Assembly (NCBI GenBank): GCA_023390115.1
Contig: JAEWDM010000022.1
Coordinates: 372,001 to 436,000 of the forward strand
Origin: Bacillota bacterium
GTDB taxonomy: Bacteria > Bacillota > Clostridia > Acetivibrionales > DSM-27016
Direction of reading: 5' to 3'
DNA length: 64,000 bases
The notes beneath the pieces were generated by a model. That model did no database searches, was not told where the DNA came from, and saw only the letters and a list, made by a program, of their open reading frames with translations. Positions 43,245-54,747 of the stretch are shown one piece after another; position 1 is the first letter of the stretch; each line of letters starts with the position of its first letter. The position numbers and the translations under genes were made by a program.

Positions 43245-44315
43245 TCACTTCAGCTCATTCGATTTTATTTGCTCAGCAAAAGTTACAATATTATCTATAG
43301 TGACTTCTTGACTAATAATTTCATAAAAATTTACAATTTGCGTAAAAATCGAATCTGATGCCCGAATACTACAGATTTTTTTTATTGTACCTTCTATTTC
43401 ATTAACGGAGATATTCTTTTGAATTGCATTTACAGATTCGCCCGATTGTGAAGCAAACTTGAGTCCAGATGCAATACCTAATGAAACATAAACAGGGTTT
43501 ATCCCATTCTTTTTACAGAGCTTTGCAGCACCTACCAACCTATCATCTCCCGCCCCGGTTGTGTCAATTGTTTTTACATTATACGCAAACGCATGTCCTG
43601 TATGGCCTTCAAGTCTGTAAAAGCTCCCTTTTTTACCCAAAGTAACAAGTATGAGGCTTATGCCATATTTCCTCAGGAGATAGTCAAAGCCCTTGTCCGG
43701 ATCAGCCTCTCCTGTCAGAAACAGCATTTCTCCTTCAGAGATTTTGAGTAAATCTGCATATTTAAGCCCGCCTTCTATAGCAGCTCTGGCTTCATCAGAA
43801 TTTTTCCAGAGCTGCATCCTCAGGTTTGGATCATAGGAAACTAAAATCCCTGCGCCTTTGGCATATTCCGCCGCTTTCAATGTAGCATTCCTCGCCGGTT
43901 CATTTGTCATCGACACGGAGCCAAAATGAAATATCCTGGCTTTATCTATTAACTCAAACCTGATCTCTTCCTCAGTAAGCATCATATCCGCACCGGGATT
44001 TCTATAAAAGCTAAAGCTTCTGTCACCCTTTTTATTTAAATGCACAAATGCCAGTGTAGTGTTTACACTGTCTGAAAATACCATTCCCTCTGTATCAACC
44101 CCTTCTGCCAGCAACGCGTCCCGCAGAAACGCTCCGAAACAGTCATTACCTGTTTTCCCGATAAAAGAGGTTCTTTTGCCCAGTTTGGAGACAGAAACAA
44201 GCACATTTGCAGGAGCCCCGCCCGGATTCTTTTCAAAAAGCTCACTGCCTCTTTCTGAGAAGCCCGACGAAGTAAAATCTATCAATAGCTCTCCCAGAGC
44301 CACAACATCAAGCAT
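43245..44315 (-). CDS. PfkB-family sugar kinase (fructokinase-like)
   Basis: The 356-residue kinase has the N-terminal GGAPANVLVSVSKLG and the catalytic DTTGAGDD, with the base Asp in GAGD. It would phosphorylate fructose or a related sugar released by the neighbouring GH32 enzyme. The segment after GAGD reads DRLVGA where the family usually has AFVGA, one residue longer. The C-terminus is extended by about 30 residues. It is the only intact catabolic enzyme gene in this island. GGGGGG precedes the ATG. Confidence 0.82.
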   Translation of the reverse strand: MLDVVALGELLIDFTSSGFSERGSELFEKNPGGAPANVLVSVSKLGKRTSFIGKTGNDCFGAFLRDALLAEGVDTEGMVFSDSVNTTLAFVHLNKKGDRSFSFYRNPGADMMLTEEEIRFELIDKARIFHFGSVSMTNEPARNATLKAAEYAKGAGILVSYDPNLRMQLWKNSDEARAAIEGGLKYADLLKISEGEMLFLTGEADPDKGFDYLLRKYGISLILVTLGKKGSFYRLEGHTGHAFAYNVKTIDTTGAGDDRLVGAAKLCKKNGINPVYVSLGIASGLKFASQSGESVNAIQKNISVNEIEGTIKKICSIRASDSIFTQIVNFYEIISQEVTIDNIVTFAEQIKSNELK

Positions 44316-44343
44316 TTGTTATCCCCCCAGCTTATATAATAAT

Positions 44344-45817
44344 TTACCATATTGATTTCATTCCATATGTGCGCAAGCAGCCTGAAATTTCTCCTCCGGT
44401 GGAATAAATATATATATTCCTATATTCTTCTCCGGGAAATACGTTTCCTGAGAGTACAGTCCTGTAATTATCTGTATATACCTCTATATAGCTTGTATCA
44501 GCAAAAATATGCAGCTTTATTTTTTCCATACCTGCAGATTTGAGAGGGCATCTCCTTACCCCATTGCTCCAGCCATCAGACCTGCTGCGATCAAAGGTTA
44601 TTTCCCCATCCCTAATATTACAGTCTATTATTGTCTTTTTATCTTCTCCAGATTTAAGTATAAAGCCAAAAGATGAGGCTGTAGCGGATGAAAGATCAAT
44701 TTCAGCATGAATTTCATAGCATACGCCATCTCCAGCCTCAATACTCAGCATTTCATCTGTCCCAACCAGTATATGTCCATATTCTTTTTTAGAACTCCTG
44801 AGAGACTTTATCTCCTCAACTGGCTTAAAGCTCAGCTTTCCATCCGCGCAAAGAGAAAGCTGTCTGGGAAATGACAGAGAACCGCACCAGCCCTCCTTAA
44901 AAGTAGGTCCAAGCTCTTTCCACCATGGCATCCAATTCCATGTATTTGCCCACGCAACAATTATTCTTCTTCCCATCGCATCGACAAACGACTGAGGGGC
45001 ATAATAGTCAAAGCCCCAATCTATCTCTCCAACTGAGCTGTAATGAAATTTGCCAGTCTTATAATCCATGTCTCCAACAAGATATACTGTTTTTCTATCA
45101 TTTATCCCCATGGGAGAAAACATAAGCACATATCTCCCGTCAAGTTCAAAAAGGTCAGGGCATTCCCACATATAGCCAAACTCACCGCGGCTTTCACAAA
45201 GCACATTAACATATTCCCAGTTCCGGAGATCGGGAGATTTATATAGCAGAGCCTTTCCCCTTCCCTCACTGCAAGACCCTATAACCATATACCAAAGGTC
45301 TTTGTGCTTCCATACTTTGGGGTCCCGGAAGTCCTCCGATCCGGTGCCAGGATGCCCATGGATAACAGGATTTCCAGTATACTTTTCAAAATGAATTCCA
45401 TCCCTGCTGGTTGCAATGCACTGACTTTGTGTTATACTATTTCCGCAGCTTGTGGTACCTGTATAAATCAAAGTAAGTATGCCGTTATCATCAACAGCAC
45501 TGCCGGAAAAGCAACCCCCGTCTTCATGATTATCATAGACCTCACTCGGAGCAAGGGCTATAGGCAGATGCTTCCAGTGCACAAGGTCATCGCTGACAGC
45601 ATGTCCCCAATGCAGAGCCCCAGACAGGCCCAAAGGGGTTGAATTGATAAAATATATGATATTTCCCTTTGAAGTATATAAGCCCATTGGGATCATTCAT
45701 CCATCCCGTTGGAGGCATGAAATGCCACTTTTGCCTGAGTTTAGCATATTTAATTTTCTCTTTACCCTGAAGTACCGCTTTTTCTGCCTTCTCAAGGGCT
45801 ATTTGATGATTAGTCAT
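44344..45817 (-). pseudogene. scrB: Sucrose-6-phosphate hydrolase (GH32), frameshifted
   Basis: Two reading frames together give one GH32 enzyme. The first (start ATG 45817, GAGGT upstream) holds WMNDPNGLIYFKGKYHIFYQ with the nucleophile Asp; it runs out of frame near 45630 after GPVWG. The second resumes with ALHWGHAVSDDLVHWKHLP and contains EDFRDPKVW and the acid/base Glu in MWECPDLF, then the C-terminal beta-sandwich. Simple repair is a one-base change. As written the gene cannot make the full enzyme. Confidence 0.85.
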
Positions 45818-45899
45818 ATATTCGTACCTCTTCTTAAAATTGTATGCCCTTTATATAACAACTTATTTACGTATAATTTTTTATTTTATAAAGGTTATC

Positions 45900-46922
45900 T
45901 TAAAAAGCCAGTGAAACTTTTAAGCCCTTTCGCTCCTTGATTAAATTAAAGCCTTCACGATATTGCTCTATAGGAAGCACATGTGTTACATAATCCTTCA
46001 AATTAATGTCTCCGCTGAGAACATAGCGTATAACCTCATCATGTACAGCGGCTTCAGTGGACGCAACAGGCCACTGCACTGACTGCAGCTTCCAATTGTA
46101 AGGCCCTCCGCTCCATGCCACCGGAATTTGATCCTTCATCCCTATACCATATACTCCCACAACTCCCTCAGGACGTATCAACCGCAGTGCCATGGAAATT
46201 ACATCACAGCTTCCTACAGCATCAATAACAAAGTCAAGCTTTGTATGCTGCTTTTTTACTGCTGTCTCAAAGTCCTCCTCGTAGCTGTTCACGGCAAGGT
46301 CTGCCCCCAGCTTAACTGCCATAGCCGGCCTGTCGCTGTGGTGATCTGCTATAGCCACAAAAGCGGCTCCTAACAGTTTGCAGCACTTTACCATAGAAAG
46401 TCCCACAGGCCCTCCTCCCACGATTCCCACACATGCGCCGGGAAAAATCATGAGCCTCTTTAATGCACTATAAACCTCCTTTAAGGTAATGAGCATCACT
46501 CCGTCGCAAGGATCAATCTCCCGGGGTATTACTTGCTGAGAAACCTCCTCCCCGTTATTGTCCACTCCATCTTCGGTCATGGCTCTGCAATCCACAGCCT
46601 GTCCATATTCTCCAAAACTGCCTCATAAGCTGTAATACGGCGGATAATGATCCGGCAGACAGCTCCTTAGCACCATATCTCCAGCCTTAAAGCTTCTCAC
46701 TTTACTGCCTGTCTCTATTATTTCCCCGACAGACTCGTGTCCGAGAACGGCAGGATAGCTGGAAAAACCTTTTAAATGACCATCTATCAGCTTTATATCC
46801 GTACCGTTACAAATCCCGCATGCAACGGTACGCACAATAGCACTGTAATCCGAAACCTTTGGCATAGGCACGTCATTTGCCAATCTTAAATTTCCTTTTC
46901 CATCTGTGACAATACCCTTCAT
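45900..46922 (-). pseudogene. Zinc-type alcohol/polyol dehydrogenase (MDR), frameshifted
   Basis: The first frame, from ATG 46922 after AGGAGG, carries the catalytic domain (VACGICNGTDIKLIDG, VLGHESVG). It stops after YPPYYSL at 46623. The adjoining frame continues GSFGEYGQAVDCRAMTEDG and then the Rossmann segment VGIVGGGPVGLSMVKCCKLL. One base change near 46620 separates them. Likely a polyol or sugar-alcohol dehydrogenase; substrate not readable. Confidence 0.82.
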
Positions 46923-46990
46923 TTTGAAAACCTCCTTCCTTTATCCTTTTAATTGTATTCCTGCAGCTGACGTTTACCGCTGAGTGCCCA

Positions 46991-47850
46991 TCACAAAATA
47001 TTAGAGTCAAGGCCCATTTGCCGAAGCTGCAATTGTATTCGCCGCAAACTTTTTTCAGATGGCATTTCAAATTCATACTCTTGAATGCCTATACTCCGTG
47101 CTTTATAAATACCGTAATTATGATAGGGAAGCAAATCCAGCCTTGCAAAGCCTGAAAGACCCGCGAGAAATTCTCCCAGCCTCTGTATATCTTCATATTT
47201 GTCGTTTATCCCCGATATCAGCGGAACTCTAATCCACACATCCATGCCTCTGACTTCCGTAAGGCGGCGGAGATTAGCTAATATAAGGATATTTTCGGCA
47301 CTAGTGTATTTAATATGAGTATTTAAGTCTATTCCTTTAACATCATACAAAAAGGTATTAACATACGGCAAAACCTCTTCAAAATATTCCCACGGAACGC
47401 ATCCTGCGGTATCTATGGCCGTATGAATCCGGCACTGCTTTAACCGCACGAGCACCTCCTTGAGATAAATATGCTGAAGCAAGGGCTCCCCGCCGGAAAA
47501 GGTCACTCCGTACGCTCTGCCAAACACCTGCGCGTCGCGCTCCAGCAGAGATACCATACTAACAGCGTCGATCTCTTTTCCCGCCTGGGTAATGGCCTCC
47601 GCATAACAGGCATCCCTGCACATGCCACACATTATGCATGCCGGCATATCACATACTATTTCATTTGCAGTATAACTCAACGCATGCCTGGGACATGCCT
47701 GTATACACGAACCGCATCCCCGGCATTTATCCCTGAAATACTGCCATTACACAATAGGGGACTGCGTTTCAGGATTATGGCACCACCTGCATGCAAGATT
47801 GCACCCCTTAAAAAATACTGTAGTTCTAATACCCGGGCCATCGTGTATGC
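46991..47850 (-). pseudogene. Glycyl-radical enzyme activating enzyme, interrupted by a stop
   Basis: The frame carries IHDGPGIRTTVFFKGC, then NLACRWCHNPETQSPIV, with the radical SAM motif C-x3-C-x2-C; an in-frame TAA follows at 47747-47749. Beyond it come two ferredoxin-like clusters (DKCRGCGSCIQACPRHAL; ACIMCGMCRDAC) and the SAM-domain segment GVTFSGGEPLLQ. The start is lost: the N-terminus is joined directly to the truncated enzyme gene upstream. Confidence 0.82.
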
Positions 47851-49515
47851 AAAATATTTGCAATATTGGTTATTCCGCTGATTTCGGTAGGATTCATTCC
47901 CCTTGAAAGCACAGCTCCGGCTTTTCTGCCATCTGGCGTGGCTCCGATATTATTCTTCATCCAATCAAACAGGTAAAATACAAACAGAGAAGCTTCATAC
48001 AGACTTCCCCGCTCATTTTCCATACCTGACGCAGCCCTGGCGGCGTCTCTGAAAAAATCTTTGCCGAAGCTGTTTACTTCGGCAGTGTCCATACCAAATT
48101 TAGGACAAAAGTTCATAATGTACTCGTGCATACGGGGATTTCCGGCAAAATTTTCTGCCAAAAGCCCTCCAAGCTGCTGAAACGTCATCATTTTCTCATC
48201 AAATACAACCTTTTTAATAGCAAGGAGTGAATTAATAGCAGTACCAATACCAACCAACGGTACACTGGTGGAGTTATACAGTGCTCCTCCCTCAGTAAAA
48301 TCCATGCCCTTTGAAATACATCCCCTAAGGGTGGCGGAAAGCATCGGACAGGGGTTATACAAAACAAGCCTTCTTCCATATTCATTCAGCACCTCGCTGA
48401 TGCGCGCAAAAACTATATTAAGCCTTTTAATAAAGTCCTCATAAAGCTCCCTTGAAGCTCCCATAAGAATCGGGGGTATATATCCTGTTTTCTCCCTCTC
48501 AAAAAAGATATTCAGTGTATGTCAAAGCAGGAGTTAACCAGCTGCGGCAGACTCAGGTACATAAACGCTCGGCTGTTAAACTCCGTATTGTCAAGAATAG
48601 GCTCCTGACAGCCTCCGGCAGAGTAAAGCCTCGCATGTTCCAGTTTTTTCCCCTGCTTTACATTAGCCTTAATTATGACATCATCATTAAGAAACGAAAA
48701 TACGTTGTTGCCTTTTGAAATCAATTCACTAACCATCTTAAAATATTCTTCCGGATGCCTGTTGGTAATTCTGGCCTGTACCTTTGGATTGACAAATCCG
48801 AATTCTCCATACAGGAATATAATCATCCTGCTTATTTCATTCCAAATAATGCTGCCCTCAGAATCGCAGCCGCCAATTACCAGACTGTTATTGGTAGATG
48901 CAAAGGTATCGGACATATCCCACCTTGCATCCGTAACAATCAAAAAGTGTGCAAGCAGATTGCGCGCCTTATTGCGGTCTATTATTCCGTTTTCTATATC
49001 TTTTTTATAAAAAGGATACAGTAAACGATCGAGGTGTCCTAACACAGCAACAGCAACACCCTCTAAAGATGTTATCATTTCTTTAAAAAATAAAATAGAG
49101 CACATGGCTTCATAGAATGTCTCCGCAGGATAAAAGGGAATATGACACTTGAGTAAAACTCAATTTTTTTTGTGTCTGACGTCCCTTGCATCTCTTTGAG
49201 CGCATCCTCTGAAATTCCTTTAAGGCCCTTTTCCAGCAGCACATCATAGCCAACGGTATAATGCGCAAAATCCGAAAAAATATCCGCCCATATTAAATCC
49301 GCCTCTTTATAAGGCTTTATCCATTCTTGAAATTCCGAAGGTATACAGGCATTCTTCCTCATATACCAGCCCTCCAACCCGGGTCCCGGGGGAAATCCGC
49401 TCTGGCTGCTGTTACGTATACGGCCGGACTTGATTTCAAAGAAAAATGGAGAATTCCTGAAAATATGCACATCGCACAATTCAGCAGCCGCTTTATAAAC
49501 CAATGCCTTTTTCTT
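47826..49515 (-). pseudogene. Glycyl-radical enzyme (PFL/dehydratase-like), truncated at both ends and frameshifted
   Basis: Pieces in three frames make one enzyme: the N-terminal part (IFRNSPFFFEIKSGRIRN), the centre with the active-site cysteine in YSAGGCQEP, and the C-terminal GATPDGRKAGAVLSRGMNPT. Frame changes fall near 49120 and 48511. The first ~50 residues and the glycyl-radical domain (normally R-V-x-G-Y near the C-terminus) are absent. The gene now ends by running into the activase. It cannot be functional. Confidence 0.83.
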
Positions 49516-50093
49516 AATGGATACAAAGAAAATCGTAGGATACAAAAACGGCAATGTGACATATCTGAATCTTTGCCAAGCCGTAGCACTATCCAAATTT
49601 GCAGCTTCATAATATTGCGGAGAAATACTTTCTAAAGCAGCTATGAAAATCACCATAAAATACCCTGCCCATCTCCATACTGTAACAATAACAATTGAAA
49701 TCATTGCCATACTATCCCTGTTGCCACCAGGGATAGTAGTGTCGGGATAAAATATACAGCACGAAAAGCCTTCGACCACTTCCCCAGTGAGACAACAATC
49801 AGTGCCAGACCTATGGATGTTGCAATAACCAACGGTACGTTCAGCAAAATGTAATAAAAGGTATTTGTCAGACTAGTCCACCAAAGCTTATCCTGCATAA
49901 GAGCTATAAAATTTTCAAGTCCTATATACCTCTGCCCTTTAAGAGGATTCCAGTCATAAAAGCTGAGTACAAGAGAATACACCATAGGCCAGAACACAAA
50001 AACTGCAAGCAACAGAAAACTTGGGAGAAGGAACAGGATTGCATTCGTTGTATTATACCAGTTCTTATAGTTTAATGCAGATTTCTTAAGCAT
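49515..50093 (-). pseudogene. ABC sugar transporter permease (MalF/UgpA type), truncated
   Basis: From ATG 50093 (AGGAGG upstream) the frame gives three membrane segments (NAILFLLPSFLLLAVFVFWP onward) to VATGIVWQ-stop at about 49701. A second frame holds the later membrane part with the EAA motif (YYEAANLDSATAWQRFRYVT), then fuses into the glycyl-radical enzyme. About 35 residues between the two are missing and the C-terminal membrane segments are gone. Confidence 0.78.
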
Positions 50094-50130
50094 AAAACCT
50101 CCTGTTCTTTTAAACAATCGTAGTTTAGCA

Positions 50131-51445
50131 CTACTCACTCAATAACTCGTTAACCTGCTTGGTTATATCAGCCATAACCTTATCTACAGGTTCATTGCTG
50201 TACCATATGCGATCCAGCCCTTTAGTAACAGTTGTCAGCTGGTCATTTACGGTAAGCACATTTGGCATCCATCTGCAATACTCCAAAGATTCCATGTAGA
50301 CCTCAGCATTTTTACCCTCTGGCAATGGAGCAATTGCAACGTCCTTAAGGGATTTGCGGCACGCAATCTGAGGATCACTTGTATTTTCCAGCAAAATACG
50401 TTCACCTTCAGGTCCGCTTACAAAAAGCAGAAAGTCCATAGCCGCTTCCTTATTTTCTGATTTACTGGAAACTCCCAGGGTATTTATATAGAGTATTTCT
50501 CCCCTGCCACCTTCGTTATAAGGCGCGGGCATAATTTTCCATTCAAGAACATCACTGTCTTTTAACTGGAGAGATTCCCAAAGCGCAACACGCCCCATAG
50601 CTATAGTACCCGAGTTGAGCATCCCTACAATTGGCAGAGTGCCTTCGTTTATCTTTTCAAGAGGGGGCATTATGCCATACTCCGTGTAGAGACTTTTAAC
50701 CCATTCAATAGCCTCAATGACCTCCTGCTGATCCAGCATGCATTTAGTGGCATTATCATTCAAATACTGTCCGTTATTCTGCCAGATAAAAGGCAGGTAT
50801 GTTTTAAAGCCAAGATCATTCATCATGGTTGCATAACGAACAACCTTACCGCTGTCATCCTTTACAACCAGCTTTTTAGCAACATCTACAAACTCGTCCC
50901 ATGAATAGCCCTCTTTAGGAACTGTAATTCCAAGTTCGTCAAAGATTTTTTTATTGTAGACATATGCATAATTTCCACCGTCAACAGGTAACCCGTAATA
51001 CTCATCCTTGTACTTTTGGCATAGCTAAGTGTAGTTTCCCATAAATCATCAAAATTAAAATCTTTATCGGCCTTCAGCTTTTCAGTATCAATTTTCTCAA
51101 GAATGCCTGCATCTGCAAACTGCTGAGTATACCCAACCTGGCAAGCAATAAGATCGGGCAATGTGTCGGAAGAAGCTTCAGTAAAAATCTTTGTTAGGTA
51201 ATCGGCAACCTGTTCGTATTCGATAGTAACATCAGGACGCACTTTCTTATAGGCATCAATAACAGGCTGATACTTACTAATAGGATCCCAGCTTGCCAAA
51301 CAAGAGTTATATTTTCTTTTGGCGTATTCCCTTCGGCAGTCCCCTCTCCATCCAAGCTTTCGTTAGGCGCGGAGCATGCTGTGAAAGTAGATAAGAGTAA
51401 CATTACAGCAATAAACAAACTTACCCTTTTGACAAATACATTCAT
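50131..51445 (-). pseudogene. ABC sugar-binding lipoprotein, two frameshifts
   Basis: The N-terminus MNVFVKRVSLFIAVMLLLST with lipobox FTAC is followed by ENITLVW. Then a new frame continues ASWDPISKYQPVIDAYKKV (shift near 51300), and another resumes KYKDEYYGLPVDGGNYAYVY (shift near 51014). The last ~230 residues are intact (LPFIWQNNGQYLNDNATKC onward). It is an extracellular solute-binding protein of an oligosaccharide or monosaccharide ABC importer; as it stands no full-length product is possible. Confidence 0.82.
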
Positions 51446-51577
51446 TTCTGTTCCTCCTTATAAAATAATATATACATAACGCCAGAGCGTTCATGCCTTA
51501 AATGCATTGTTTACAGGAATCTGTCAGGAAATACTTCAAAATTTTACTAACATTTCAATTCTCCATATGCTATGAAT

Positions 51578-51802
51578 TTATACTGTTCTTTTACATTTGA
51601 AACTAAAATAACGCAAGCCAGACTTTTCTTCTATACTGCAGCTGACAAAATACCTGTCGCCAGTAAAGCATATGATATCAGGTGCTAATAAATTTATAGT
51701 ATTCTTTATCATCGAAAGCATTATATGGTCTTCTATTAATATTTGGGGGTTGCCATTTACTTGATCAGATTGTGTCAACCGGTTAACATATAAATATATC
51801 AT
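51578..51802 (-). pseudogene. Possible ROK-family C-terminal fragment
   Basis: The frame MLSMIKNTINLLAPDIICFT, then GDRYFVSCSIEE, resembles the end of ROK regulators or sugar kinases (N-L-x-x-L-L-x-P-D-x-I-x-x-x-G). It has no ribosome site. The 485-bp gap 51446-51931 otherwise holds only the operator noted at 51773. Confidence 0.3.
51773..51788. promoter_or_regulatory. LacI-type operator candidate
   Basis: TGTCAACC/GGTTAACA is a 16-bp near-perfect palindrome with a central CG, the general form of LacI-family operators. It lies between the decayed lacI-type gene and the sugar-binding lipoprotein gene. Confidence 0.5.
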
Positions 51803-51931
51803 CTTTATTTTCGAAATTTAATAAATACATCCTCATATCTCTAAATCTCTCAATTTCTTATATGATTTTCAAATTCATAGTACGACTCCTGCACCAATAT
51901 GTTAGGATTTGCAATAAAGAAGGTAATATGG

Positions 51932-52908
51932 CTATGTCGTTTCTCCTTCAATCAATTCAACATCAAGCATCATATGATGTATTTCAGGCTTTTGTCCCTC
52001 TATTAATTTCATTATGGTTTTAGCAGAATTGGTTGCCAACCCCTGTATAGGTTGTGCAACAGTAGTAATAGAAGGTGTTACCATGCTCACAAGGTCTATC
52101 CCGTCATATCCCACTATTTTTAACTGGTCAGGTATTTTTATTTCTCTCCTGCCGGCCTCTTTCATCACAGCCACAGCAACCATATCTGCAGCAAATATTC
52201 CATCGATATCAGGATATAAATCAAACAAATTTTTTATTGTCTGATCATATTGTTTAAAAGTAAATTTATTCCACTCAAGCTCTATTGTAATGCAGCTAAT
52301 ACCATTTCGCTTCATTTCATCCGAAAAAGCCCGATTACGTTCATTAGATGGGGTATGTACCCGTCTATAGCCCATAATTTGCGCAACCTTTCTGCAACCA
52401 CACTCAATCAGCTTTTCTGCCGCAAGGATTCCGCCCTTATGATGATTAGAAGATATTATCGGTATATTTTCTCCCAAATCCTTGTCTATAGTCACAATAG
52501 GAGATCTTACTTTACCATAATCCTTAAGATTAAGAGTATGACTGCCTATAATAATCCCATCAACTTTATGTCTTTGAAGCATACTGAGGTATTCCCTCTC
52601 TCGATTACTTTTTTCAATTGTGTTGCACAGCATCATTTTATATCCTCTTGAGTACAATTCCATTTCTATATGTTTTGACAATAAAGAAAAAAAGGATGGC
52701 TTATATCGGGAATAATCAACCCAACAATATTAGTCCTCTTTTTAAACAAGCTTCGGGCAAGCTCATTAGGATAATAATCCAGATCCTTCATAGCTTGATG
52801 CACTGCCTGCCGAGTCTTATCGGAAATATATCCTCTATTATTTAAGACACGTGATACAGTAGTTACCGATACTTTAGCTTTCTCAGCTACATCACTTATA
52901 TTTGGCAT
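51932..52908 (-). pseudogene. LacI-family regulator, frameshifted in a homopolymer
   Basis: The first frame has the LacI HTH (MPNISDVAEKAKVSVTTVSR, then VLNNRGYISDKTR). It ends after DISHPFFLYCQNI. The other frame continues SLLSKHIEMELYSRGYKMML to the end of the sugar-binding domain. The break is a run of seven A (52687-52693 on the plus strand); with eight it would read HPFFSLLSKHIEMELYSRG, a typical LacI sequence. A one-base loss in the run inactivates the gene unless slippage occurs. Confidence 0.85.
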
Positions 52909-53129
52909 ACTTTACCCTCTCAGTCTATAATAAAATTGTGTTTTTGCATTGTTTAACTTGCTTATAATACCAAGTCTATATATTTACTCATACAGTTAAC
53001 CATAAAACCAAAAATATTTACATATAATATAAATGATATTATAATATTAAAGCAGAAGCAATAATACGTTTCAGGAAATTTATACTGAATTTTTATCCAG
53101 CTCCAGCATTGCACCGTCCTGGGAAAGTG

Positions 53130-53321
53130 TCACCATATAGCGCATTGTTCTTGGGCTGCTGCCACCTTTTCAAGCCATTTTTCAGATACAAGCTTTTGTA
53201 AGCCTTCAATAACATACCGGTGGTTTATACCTAGATCATCTTCAATTTGCCTGGTACTCGGCAGGTATAGTTCTTCTTCATCTCCGGCTGCAAGCTTAGC
53301 CATATACAGTTTTATATTCAA
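53130..53321 (-). pseudogene. GntR-type helix-turn-helix fragment
   Basis: The frame contains LYLPSTRQIEDDLGINHRYV, then IEGLQKLVSEKWL, the winged helix of the GntR family, and then stops. The same frame extends leftward to the MFS stop codon but has no clear start, and the effector domain is absent. Confidence 0.55.
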
Positions 53322-53361
53322 GTAATAATCATCGAAATCATTTTTTCTTTTTCCATGATAA

Positions 53362-54543
53362 TTATCCTTGTGACGCTTTTTGTTTTTTCAAAACTCTGAT
53401 TAACTTTTCGGACATGACAATCATCAGGAGTGCGAAAACCATTAAATAAACCGGATAAAGCCCGATACTGACATGCTGGGCTATCATTCCGAATAAGGGC
53501 GGCATAAATGTACTTCCAACATAAGCGCTCGCCATTTGAATGCCGATAACGGCCTGTGAGTTTTCTTTCCCAAAATTATCCGGCGTTGAATGAATGATAG
53601 ACGGATACACCGGAGCTCCGCCAAAACCAATGATGATGATGCCCGCTAACGCCCATAGGTTGTTTTCTTCAGGAATTCCGACCAATATAATACCAAGTAT
53701 CATGATAAGCGTACCAAATCTAATGAGACGCCTGTCACCCACCTTTTCTGCAATGAAACCACAACTGAATCGTCCGAAAGTTATCCCGAGATAATACAGC
53801 GAAGCAAATTTAGCGGCAACCTCCGCCTCTATCCCACGATGCTGCACAAGGTAACTGCTTGCCCAAAGCCCTGTTGTTGTTTCCAAAGCGCAGTATCCGA
53901 AAAAGGTAAGGAGCATAAGCTTTACTCCTTTTAGCTGAAACGCCTGCGGAAGGCTCAATTCCGCCGCCTTCACCTCACCTTCACCGGCTTCTGCGGTTCT
54001 TTTTTTCCACAGAGGAAGGCTGAGAAACAAAACAACCGTTAAGATAACCTGCAAAATTGCAACACAACGGTATCCGTTACTCCAGCCCAAGCCTTTAGTA
54101 AGGTTATAGCTCATGATATACGGGCTTATCGCAGCGCCGACGCCCCAAAAGCAATGCAGCCAGCTCATGTGGCCTGAAGCGTAATGCAAAGCAACATAGT
54201 TGTTGAGCGCAGCGTCCACCGCTCCCGCTCCAAGACCGTAAGGAACCGCCCAAAGGCAAAGAAAGATAAACGACTTTGATATTGAAAAACCAAACAGGGC
54301 AGCCGCTGTCATTAATACGCTGAGCGCCGTTACAAGACCCGTGCCCAGCTTTCTTGTAAGGCGGTCGGACATCAGGCTTGATACAATCGTTCCGCCCGCA
54401 ATAATCATCGTCACAATGCCGGCATAAGACAGCGGAACATCAAGCTGCCCATGCATGACAGGCCATGCGGAACCCAGCAGAGAATCCGGCAAGCCTAAGC
54501 TGATAAAAGCAATATATATGATTGCAAGTAAAAGTGAAAACAT
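53362..54543 (-). CDS. Major facilitator superfamily transporter
   Basis: An intact 393-residue protein with about 12 membrane segments. Conserved cytoplasmic loop SDRLTRKLGTG follows the second segment, and AEKVGDRRLIRFGT is its repeat after segment eight. The FGG(A)P(V)YPSIIHSTP segment is typical of the fucose/sugar-type MFS subgroup. It is divergent from the AraC regulator at 54748, which probably controls it. Confidence 0.85.
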   Translation of the reverse strand: MFSLLLAIIYIAFISLGLPDSLLGSAWPVMHGQLDVPLSYAGIVTMIIAGGTIVSSLMSDRLTRKLGTGLVTALSVLMTAAALFGFSISKSFIFLCLWAVPYGLGAGAVDAALNNYVALHYASGHMSWLHCFWGVGAAISPYIMSYNLTKGLGWSNGYRCVAILQVILTVVLFLSLPLWKKRTAEAGEGEVKAAELSLPQAFQLKGVKLMLLTFFGYCALETTTGLWASSYLVQHRGIEAEVAAKFASLYYLGITFGRFSCGFIAEKVGDRRLIRFGTLIMILGIILVGIPEENNLWALAGIIIIGFGGAPVYPSIIHSTPDNFGKENSQAVIGIQMASAYVGSTFMPPLFGMIAQHVSIGLYPVYLMVFALLMIVMSEKLIRVLKKQKASQG

Positions 54544-54747
54544 AATATTATCCGCCTAAATAAAGTAGTAATGATGTTATCCTGTATATCCAAAGGCAAG
54601 CCATAATAAAAGGCTCCTTATTATTGTCACCAGCAGTGTCTTTCTTGACAAAGCCAAGCCAACAATATATAATTATATTATATTTTCCTCAATTTTTCTA
54701 TAAATATAAAAGCTTATATTATAACAATCTTATATTATGGTGAAGTC

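Noticed and set aside
44344..52908. Sequencing errors as the cause of the many frameshifts
   Set aside because: The breaks are confined to one island; they include fusions, a lost domain and an internal deletion that simple indel errors do not explain. Individual single-base shifts could still be errors.
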